A stretch of DNA of 64,000 nucleotides from positions 292,902 to 356,901 of the forward strand of contig MNCI01035277.1 in the NCBI GenBank assembly GCA_015680685.1, read 5' to 3'. Below the pieces are notes generated by a model. The model was given only the letters and a program-made list of their open reading frames with translations. It searched no databases and had not been told where the DNA came from. This document shows positions 56,123-64,000 of this stretch, one piece after another. Source of the stretch: Gnetum montanum (taxonomy: Eukaryota > Streptophyta > Gnetopsida > Gnetales > Gnetaceae). The first letter of the stretch is position 1. Each line of letters starts with the position of its first letter. The position numbers and the translations under genes were made by a program.

Positions 56123-56951
56123 TGATGAGTGGTGAGGTATCCCCTACGGCCAACCATATGAATCACTAAGGTGTTCACAAGTGATTCGATCAAATTTTGT
56201 GAACCTATAGTTCTTCAGTGCACTAGTTGCTCTAGAAAGTGAAACGGGTGTTGAGAATGTTCATTGTCTTCTTAGTTCCACTTGTGAAGTACAAGTATAT
56301 GGTTAAGTGCAACCGAGGTATGTGATTTTTATCATTTTGTAGTTTATAAGTTTAATCGCCTACTACAAGAATGAAAGGTAAAGTAATTTAAGATCTCATT
56401 CATTTACTACCTGGCTAGCCTAATACAAGTACCTGTCCAACTTTTCTAGACACATCCAGAACACATAGCCTTGCTATGTTACCAAATGTTAAGAGTTTCT
56501 CAGTTACCAAGTGCTACATGTGTGCTCAAGGTGGTTGTGCTTATGTTCATTATCAACTAGGAATTAATTACCTAATTAAAGTGCATTAAATTGAAGTGCA
56601 TGAATATTAAATGCATCAAGGAAACATTAATCTATTCTCAATGATGCAAGGGTGATTAAAAGGATTCATTTTCATTCCCATCACATTGTTGTGCTTAGGT
56701 ACAGCATTGTTCGAACAAAGATCCGTACACACTTGGACTCCTACTACAAGCACTCAAAAAATATTCTAACTTTGGAGAATACAAATTGCAAGAGCTTCGC
56801 TATCTATGATAAAAACTAATATCAAAATCGTAAGCCTCTGCATTATATTTAGAGGCCGACATATACCCTACAATATTTAAGATCTAATAATGCATCCTAG
56901 GCTCTGATATCATGTATCCGATATCATAGCATGTTAGAATATGACTCATCA
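56123..56951 (-). repeat. 5' LTR of element D3
   Basis: 829 bp. The plus strand starts TGATGAGTGGTGAGGTATCC and ends AATATGACTCATCA. It is closely similar to 46940-47742. GATATC-type dyads lie at 56866-56932. Confidence 0.92.
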
Positions 56952-57238
56952 ACACCAATCCATTCAGGTACATAGAGTTCGAATAAAGATTTGTACAATC
57001 TCTTTAATCCACACTACAGGCACTCAAAGGAAACATATTCTAACTTTGGAGAAACTAAACCGCAAGGGCTTCACTATTTTACTAACTTCAAATGTCATAA
57101 ATTTGGGTGATGGCTCCATTTATATAGGCTTCACCTACATCAACATCGATGCATTTGTGTCGATGCATGTAACCATTCATCAATTGGGATGCATTGATGC
57201 ATGCCCATTGATGCAGCTTGTCTATTTAGAATTCATCA
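56952..57238 (-). repeat. Athila-type solo LTR, right part
   Basis: It continues the LTR begun at 46361 (GTACATAGAGTTCGAATAAAG matches the same point in D1 and D2 LTRs) and ends TTTAGAATTCATCA, followed by the duplication CCAAC. Its edge dyads are of the ATCGATGCA type (57139-57165). Confidence 0.85.
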
Positions 57239-58620
57239 CCAACAAAATTCATCAATAGTATTAATCATTTGCTACAATCCTTACATTAATTTTGAAATTA
57301 AGGCAACATCATCTACATAGAGTCAGAGTGTAACAAAATTGCTTCTAATTGTAATTACAAATTGAGTTTGTATTTTATGCATCTACTCTTCAAGTTCATC
57401 AATAAAAAGCCCAAATAAAGTAGAAGAAAAAGAACATTATTATTTAACATGAACAAAACTATTAAATAAAATTCTTAACAAAACTATAAAATAACATTCT
57501 TTCTTTTTCCCATTTGTAAATTAAATGCATACCTCTTTGTAAAGTTTTTGGATAGTACATAACAGTGGGAACTTCTAAATTCTCTAGGTGCCTCCATAAA
57601 TTACTTTAATTTGTTATAGAATTACAAGCCTTAGAAAATCTATAAAGTAGATAAAATTTTTCTTTTGTAGACCTTTTACTCTATCAATAAGATATTTTAA
57701 AGTGACAAGATAATCTATAGTAGAAACATGTTGCCTAAATATTACTTGGGAAATTACACCTATCTTATTTTCTTCAAGCCATCTTCTAAGCATAGATCCT
57801 AAAATAATGTCAAAAATCTTAGTAAAAATATTACTGATTACAATTAGTCTATAATTATTTAGATAATTTTGTGTCTCATTTTGAAAGAGTTTGATTGCTT
57901 TATTAATGCACCATTTATTTTTGAACCCTACTTAAAGGATCATCACCTAGAGGTTTAATGTTTATCATGCCAAGGTAGAATGCTGAAAGGATTGGTGAAT
58001 GACCAAAATCCTAACTTATTTCAAGGAGCTATACCCAAGCTTGAATCCATGTCTTACAATTTGAGAAATAAGCACCTTACCATTACTCCAAATAGTCGTC
58101 CCTATTTTCTAAGGCATAGCCAAAGTCAACTTCTTTCAAATGGCATTTCATATCAATGGTCTTTCCTATTCAAGCATTTCTCCATATAAGTTATTTACAT
58201 TAGCATATTTTCTTGATGCTATTTTTTTATTCTCTACATTATGTCATCAAAGGAAATGAAAAAAGTATTATCATTGTTATTAAAATATTCTATTTTCTCT
58301 TCACTATGAAATAAAGCTTGATAAAAAATTTTAAAATCTTCAACAAAGAAAGTAAAGTTTGTTTTTCTCTTACTTTGAAATAAATGTCAAAAACATTTGG
58401 AATCTTTCTCTATTATTTCTAATAAACTAGCCTATCTTTGTCTGACAAATTTCCTCTTCTTAGTTCATATTATATATTTATCTAACTTGATAGTCCCTGG
58501 TAATTTTTGAGTCTTCAATAAAATTCTAGGTATCTTATATTCTTCATAAATCCATTGTTTATTATTTGTATTTTGGCCTTTCAAAATATTTAGGGTAACT
58601 ATAATTAAAATATAGTCTTA
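57239..58620 (-). pseudogene. LINE ORF2, linker and reverse transcriptase
   Basis: Minus strand: KDSKCF, RKTNFTFFVEDFKIFYQALF and HSEEKIEYFNNND (pre-RT linker, 58440-58250), then AIKLFQNE, NYRLIVISNIFTKIFDIIL, RRWLEENKIGVISQVIFRQH, STIDYLVTLKYLIDRVKG and FIYFIDFLR (57900-57650), and finally YVDDVALISK at 57290-57319 with the Asp pair intact. This is a non-LTR RT. It is split from its C-terminal part (45650-46360) by the nested LTR insertion. Endonuclease is not recognised. Confidence 0.82.
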
Positions 58621-58639
58621 GTTTCAGTTTTCTTTACCA

Positions 58640-58970
58640 ATAATAATAAAAAAATTCAAAGCACATCACATGCTTAACACTAAGCAAAAAATACTAGAAA
58701 AACATCAAAAGAAAATCCTTTCAATTAGGGATATCATGTGTACAACCTTACAATTAACATATTGAAAAATCAAATTTGAAAAATTAATTGTTATTGGGGA
58801 GGATGATCCTAGTCCTAATAACATTTTCATCGCTTTCAACATTTGTGCTTAAACTTAAAATAGCAAAAGCATTTGACATAGTAATAGAAAGTTGTAGTGA
58901 AATACCAACATTTCTAGAAAAGTTAGATACATGAGAAAATCATGACACCTATTATTCATCATAATTACTT
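58640..58970. repeat. Dispersed repeat, copy 1
   Basis: Contains CACATGCTTAACACTAAGCA, GATCCTAGTCCTAATAAC and TAGTGAAATACCAAC. A direct copy is at about 61455-61720 and an inverted copy at about 61000-61245. Possibly the 5' part of the LINE or an unrelated repeat. No coding function assigned. Confidence 0.7.
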
Positions 58971-59692
58971 TGCTACTTAATGTTAACCATATATCAAAAA
59001 TCTTTATCATTAGTTAGAACCTATTTTTCAACATTAGTTTTATTTTTTAAACTAATATTATTCTTGTAAGATAAGGACAATTGTTTCTTATGGTTTATCT
59101 ATCTGAATTAATCAATACTTCTTGTAATACAAGTAAAAATATTTACAGAAGTTTCTATCTTCTATAATTTCTTCATTTCTATTTGATCATTTTTATTGTG
59201 ATACTGACTTGATTTTTCATATCTTTAGTTTTCAACTTCTTTTTTTTTTTTTTTTTGCTATCCTCAAATTTAACAAAATTTTTCTATTCCTCGACATATT
59301 TTTTTATCAAGAAAGGACATACATTAAAAAAAATATTCTTTGTAATGTAAAAGTTACAAGAATTAGAAAGAGTGTATCAAAGAATTGGTTGAATGCAAGT
59401 CTTTATGTATGCTTGAAATATTAATTTTTTATGGTTAAGAAGATTGATTTTAATAAAAAAAAATATCTACAAGAACAAAATATCTACAAGTAGGGCAAAC
59501 ATAGATTCCCTATACCTAAGAAGACTACCAGTTTACTACTCACCTCTCTAAAAAATAAATAGAAGATTAAATAACTCAACAAAATATGAAACTTTAGAAT
59601 ATTCTTTAGGTTAAGCAACAAAATATAGAATCTAGTTACAAATGATTAACACTACATGCTTATGTATAAATAATCCTAAATCTAGGGTAGGT
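58971..59692. other. AT-rich stretch, no gene seen
   Basis: No gene. A T-run lies near 59240-59257. The part 59200-59460 is similar to 63060-63190 (TTGATTTTT, ATCTTTAG or ATCTTCA, AAGAAGATT), another dispersed repeat pair. Confidence 0.4.
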
Positions 59693-60547
59693 TGATGAGC
59701 AATAGAGTAACCTTACATCCAACCATATGAAACCCAAGCGTTCATGCATGATTTGATTGAATTTCATGGACTTAACACTACTTGACTACCCTAGATAGGC
59801 AAGCACTAAGATGTCAATCATTGTCTTCCTATCATACTTGTGTAGACTTTAAGTTGTATAGTTAAGTATTACTAAGGTATATGAGTATTATTTTTCTTGT
59901 TAAAATATTTAAAGTATTAAAATATTAATCTATTTAATCTAAGTAAGGAAGATAAGTCTAAAGTAGCCTAAGCGTAGAACATCTATTTCTAATTTGTTGT
60001 ACACATCTTGAACATGTACAAATGCTATAGGGTTACCAAGTGTTCCACTGCTAGACATTCCAAGTGATTCACTACTCAGATTACCAAGCATTAATATGTT
60101 AATGCTTAGAATCATTCCTACTCATGCAAATTAACTAAGATCATTCATACTCATGCAAATTAACTAAGTGCAATGGAATAAAATATTTATCTAATTGCAT
60201 GGAAAGTAAGGAAACAATTAAAGTAAATTATAAGAAATGAAATCAAACTATTAGCCAAGTAGTAAAATGGATGAAATAGATCTCAATTTTATTGTCATCA
60301 TGCTAATGTGTCTAGGTACATTATGCACTTGAATAAAACTACATACAATATACTCAATCCACATTGTAGGCACTCAGAGAAAAAATAATTCTAACTTTGG
60401 TAGAAGAAAACTACAAGAGTCTACCTATAGATTAACTAAAAGATATCATAAATGCGATGGGTGAATGCATTTATATAGGTGTTTATGCAGAATGCATCAA
60501 TATTGATGCATTAATGTAGTAAAATCTATGTCGACACTAATGTATCA
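59693..60547 (-). repeat. Athila-type LTR, probably solo
   Basis: The plus strand starts TGATGAGCAATAGAGTAACC and ends near AATGTATCA (decayed TCATCA). The body matches the D1 LTR (ATTTCATGGACTTA, TCTAACTTTGG). The edge dyads are of the ATTGATGCATTAATG type. No PBS or PPT is recognised next to it. A target duplication was not found. Confidence 0.7.
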
Positions 60548-62590
60548 ATGGAATTAACCAAAATACTTTTCATTAAAGGCTATGTTATATGGTATTACCT
60601 AGCTCAACAAGTGTAAAAAACAAGAATAGTTTTTAAAATGAAATACTTAAATGTTATGCTTTTGCATCACATCAGTTAACTATATAGGGAAACTTTGATT
60701 ACATGTTAGGTAACTCAAAATTGAAATGAACACATATTATGATGTCAAATTACCAACTAATTAGTCATATACATCATCAAGAAAAATAAAAGTAGGAGTC
60801 TTATTTGAAAAAACCTTACTAAAACAAGACATTGCAAATTCTACTTACCAACTTGCAAATTTGCATTTTGGGAATTAATAGAAATTTCTACATTGATAGA
60901 AGAAGAAAAATTTTTAGCATTATTAAAACTTATAAGTAATTTAAACTTCATTGTAGGGAATGATAATTTAGGAAAAATCAGTTCTACAAAAAAAACTTTC
61001 TACTACTATCTTAAACCCTTTTGCTATTTTAATTTCAAAAAAAGATGTTGAAAGTAAAGTATGTATTATTAGGACTAGGACCATACTACCTACTAACAAT
61101 TAATTTTCCTTTGTAGATTTTACAATATATCAATTGTAAGTTATATACTTCAGTAGACATCCCTAAAATTAGAAAGCTTTCCCTCTCCATGTCATTTCTA
61201 GTGTTTTCTACTTAATGCTAAGCATGTGATATACTCTATATTTTTTGCTTCTTATTAATATTATTTTTGAGATCCAATACCCTTTTAATAATATTGAATT
61301 TGAAAAAAAAAATCTATTATAATGTAATATTTTTAAAATGTTACTCAAAAATATCATATGGAAGAGTGAAATTAACATCAAAACCTATTCTCTAGCATTG
61401 CATATTAAGGATTATGGGGGATGTCAAAAACTAAAAATAATCTTAATAATAAGAAAAAAATATTTGGAGTAAATCACATGCTTAACATTGAGCAGAAAAC
61501 ACTAAAAGCAACATAAAAATGAAAAAATTTCCAATTTTGAATTGTCCAATCGTGTATAACCTTATAATTGATCTTTTTTGGAAAAAAACAAAATTTATTT
61601 GTTAGCAATGTGTATGGTCCATGTCCTAACAACATTTATATCATTTTTAACATCCATGCTTGAACTTAAAATATTAATAGAATTTAAGGTAGAAATAGAA
61701 AGTCATAGTGAAATACCAACATATTCACTTTACTTATTAATGTAAACCTTACATCAAGAATCTTTACTATCAACTATAACTTGCTTGTCAACATTAGCTT
61801 TAATCTTTGAGTTGTATCGATAGATTTAGACTAATCAATTGAGGATAGATTTGTCTTATACGTTAGTTGTGTTGACCTTTTGATATGTCAAGACCTTAAG
61901 GAAAATGGAGAACATAGAATGTTTGTTATGGATAATGTGTTTGCAAGACATGACCAAGAACTCCACAATGAGATACAAGAACTCAAGGAGACAAGATTTA
62001 CAGTAAGAAGATAAAGTAAAGACTACATGGGCCAAGATGAGCACATGGACGAAAATGAAGACTACAAACCAAATGAAGATGCTCCAAGGGCTGGGAAGAA
62101 GGTAAACTGATGGAGAAAGCCTTAGAAGAAAAAACCCAAAAGTTGAGGAGACATCTCCCAAAAATATTAGATGTCTATCTGAGAGAAGACACACCCCTAG
62201 AGACATCCCATAGAAGATGTTCCATTTTCTAGTGAGATATCTCTCCTAAATTGAGGCTAATCTCAAGTAGATATCCCAACTTTGAAAAAGACGTCTACAC
62301 TAGTCGTTTGGTAGTTGTTGCATGAATTTCAATGAGCTTTGAAAAACTCTGAGGCTAGAAGAAGATACCAAAATTTTGGAAATTCTGCAAGTACTATACA
62401 CATTAGATCAATCATTATCTTATCTATGCTAATATATTCTTATTCTCCATTATAACATCATTTGCTTGGTTATATGTTGTATTGAGCTTCAATGACAATG
62501 ACTTGTAAATTTAGTTACATTATTTCCTTATGTCTTTTTCTTTTTCTTGTAGCACTTTGGTGTTGATGTGCTTCTTACAAGAAGACATCC
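60548..62590. other. AT-rich repeat region, no gene seen
   Basis: Contains the inverted (61000-61245) and direct (61455-61720) copies of the 58640 repeat, which face each other and could form a long foldback. A minus frame at 61856-62206 is hydrophobic and Leu-rich and shows no recognised motif. The part 62150-62300 has repeated GATGTCT, AGATATC and GACGTCT-like words of unknown meaning. Confidence 0.45.
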
Positions 62591-62595
62591 ATATT

Positions 62596-62815
62596 GAGCT
62601 TATTGGGACCTTGTGGGGTTGAGTGGTTTTGCAACATCAAAACACTCCAAAGTAGAGCTCAATTTTGTAAAGATTGTGAGATCCTTAAAACCACATTTTA
62701 AGCTTGTTGGAACCTTGCAGGATTGGATGGTTTTGGAATGATCAAACACTTCAATGCAAAGATTAGAGCTTGTACAGGATGTGGTACCTTTCAAACCACA
62801 ATTTTTGAGAAACAA
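62596..62815. repeat. Tandem duplication of ~108 bp
   Basis: Two decayed copies start with ATTGAGCTTATTGGGACCTT and TTTAAGCTTGTTGGAACCTT, and each continues to a segment with AAACCACA. The small open frames on both strands here follow from this duplication and have no recognised domain. Confidence 0.6.
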
Positions 62816-63350
62816 AGGTCAAAGGTGTGCACAAATTCAACCCTCCAAGTGTGGAAGCACCCAAGTTTGGGAACCACATAAAATTTGGTCTTTTTGTGTG
62901 ACAAGTGTCATTTCAATTAGGGAACTTATTCAACCCTCCTTCCAAGTTCTCAATCCTCAAGTTGTTTGGACTAATCAATGCCTCCTATAGTATAAGTAAG
63001 ACCATTCACAAAAGCTGCTATCTTTGTTAGTTTCTTTATTTATATTATATTATTATTATTATTGACACTAATTTGATTTTTTAGATCTTCAACTTTAAAT
63101 TTATTTTTCTTGTCCTCAACTTCAACATGTTTTTTAATTCCTTCTTATTATTAAGAAGATTAATTTCAACAGAAGAAAAGAAAAAAGTCTATAAAAACCA
63201 AATGATCCATATGCATCACTAGGAAAAAAATCATGTCTTATTTATAATAACATCCCTATAAGAAAGCATCACAAATTTTTCCTTCTCATCTTGTAAATCA
63301 ACATTCTATGAATCAATAAAAACTCCTTCATCAAAAGAGAAAGTACACAT
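62816..63350. other. No gene seen
   Basis: AT-rich, with a TTATTA run near 63045 and the second copy of the 59200-type repeat at 63060-63190. Confidence 0.4.
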
Positions 63351-63361
63351 TAATGAGCCAC

Positions 63362-63381
63362 GATATCGCGTACGCGATATC
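63362..63381. promoter_or_regulatory. Perfect 20-bp palindrome at the U3 edge
   Basis: GATATCGCGTACGCGATATC equals its own reverse complement. It lies 11 bases from the LTR start. A second dyad follows (CAATATCGGACATCTGATATC). Related, decayed dyads occupy the same place in D2, D3 and P. A protein-binding or end-recognition site is possible; this is inference. Confidence 0.6.
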
Positions 63382-63712
63382 AGAGCCTTCTAAGCAATAT
63401 CGGACATCTGATATCGGGGCCTGTCTTGTCACCTATAAATAAGAGGTGGGCACACTTGGTTTGGCAATAGTTAGTTAATTAGTCTTAGTCCCTTACTCTA
63501 ACTCTTGCCTTTTTCCCTTATCAAAGTTAGAATTATTTCTGAGTGCCCGCAGTAGGAGTCATAAAGCGAATGGATCTTTATTCGGGCATTGTGTACCTGA
63601 GCACACCTTGTGGTCAGAAATAAAGATAAACTTTATGATAAACCTTGCAGCATTCAAAATCACTTATTTAATGTTATTTATAGTTATCTAATGCTTTCCT
63701 TAGTTAATTAAT

Positions 63713-63713
<1 letters not shown>

Positions 63714-63747
<34 letters not shown>
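63714..63747. repeat. (TC)n microsatellite
   Basis: About 16 uninterrupted TC dinucleotides inside the last LTR. The other LTR copies lack it, so it expanded recently. Confidence 0.98.
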
Positions 63748-63748
<1 letters not shown>

Positions 63749-64000
63749 TGTTAACTCCCCCAAGTAAGCATACTTAGTATGCCCACTTCAAGCACGCATG
63801 GAACACTTGGTAACCCAATAACAATTAGCTTTTGGTAATCCCAATAGTGTTGCACTGGTTCAAGATGTGTATGGCAAGTGGGAACGGATGTGGGTGTTAG
63901 GACTAGTTAGAGTATAGTAGATTAGTTAAATTGAATTAGTTACTTAATTAGTTCACTTCTCCCTTTGTAGCTGTTGGCGACCGTTTGGGACACGACCACC

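Larger units (their letters stand above)
46936..56951 (-). mobile_element. Element D3: full-length Athila-like retrotransposon
   Basis: About 10 kb. Minus order: 5' LTR (56951-56123), PBS, gag, Pro-rich region, protease, RT, RNase H, integrase, about 2 kb noncoding, PPT, 3' LTR. There is no extra ORF like that of P or D2. All domains are recognisable but broken. It sits inside an older solo LTR. The flanking bases do not show a clear target duplication, because the 3' LTR start is damaged. Confidence 0.88.
63351..64000 (+). repeat. Athila-type LTR in plus orientation, cut by window end
   Basis: Starts TAATGAGCCACGATATCGCG (TGATGAG with one change). It contains a perfect 20-bp palindrome at 63362-63381, a TATA box CCTATAAATAAG at 63432-63443 and the family segments AAAGTTAGAATTATTTCTGA and ATCTTTATTCGGGCATTGTG, all in reverse complement relative to the D2 and D3 LTRs. 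The inner edge with PBS or PPT lies beyond the window. It contains a (TC)n run. Confidence 0.85.

Noticed and set aside
61856-62206. 116-codon Leu/Phe-rich minus frame
   Set aside because: No conserved motif and no homologous copy was found in the window; open length alone is not enough in AT-rich DNA.
1-64000. CRISPR array, bacterial operon, prophage or tRNA/rRNA genes
   Set aside because: Repeats here are tandem without unique spacers of constant length. No ribosome-binding-site/operon organisation and no cloverleaf or rRNA core sequences were seen; the context is a plant nuclear genome.

Overview
The window reads as plant nuclear DNA from a very large, repeat-saturated genome. No intact host gene, tRNA, rRNA or bacterial-type operon is visible. 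Nearly everything that can be recognised is decayed retrotransposon sequence. Two Ty3/gypsy groups dominate: a Tat-like group with dual RNase H, and an Athila-like group with a tRNA-Asp type primer site. They are accompanied by one Penelope-like element (PLE) and one LINE. PLEs are rare in flowering plants but known from conifers, so a gymnosperm is my best guess; the species is not determinable from this sequence.

Layout. 1-3260: minus-strand Tat-like pol (RT, RNase H, second RNase H, integrase). 3977-9002: Tat-like element A, closed by an ACGTT target duplication, with a satellite-filled 3' LTR, a protease remnant and a truncated 5' LTR. About 9590-13540: a PLE with inverted terminal arms. 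13690-17270: a plus-strand, intron-bearing relic gene with an FCP1/NIF-like segment and a coiled coil. 17640-23684: Tat-like element B (protease, gag, 5' LTR). 23685-25818: start of Athila-like element D1 (gag, PBS, 5' LTR). 25826-43616: plus-strand element P, interrupted by a solo Tat-type LTR (26704-28304, duplication CTTAC) and, inside its 3' LTR, by the complete element D2 (34096-43102, duplication ATTAT/ATTAC). 43617-45650: AT-rich, nothing recognised. 45650-58620: a LINE split by an Athila-type solo LTR (46361-57238, duplication CCAAC), which is itself split by element D3 (about 46936-56951; gag-PR-RT-RH-IN). 58640-63350: AT-rich repeats and another solo-like LTR. 63351-end: a plus-strand LTR running off the window.

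How the parts relate. D3 looks like the pol-bearing version of the Athila-like family. D2 keeps gag but has no pol and carries an unrecognised coiled-coil ORF, which P also carries downstream of its integrase. D2 is therefore probably a non-autonomous derivative that relied on relatives for enzymes. All coding regions are broken by stops and frameshifts. Many stops fall where glutamine is expected and many Asp codons have become Asn, the pattern expected from deamination of methylated cytosine. The most interesting items are the PLE, the intron-bearing FCP1-like relic, the coiled-coil ORF family, a short motif repeated across three elements, and dyad-symmetric modules at the U3 edge of every Athila-type LTR.
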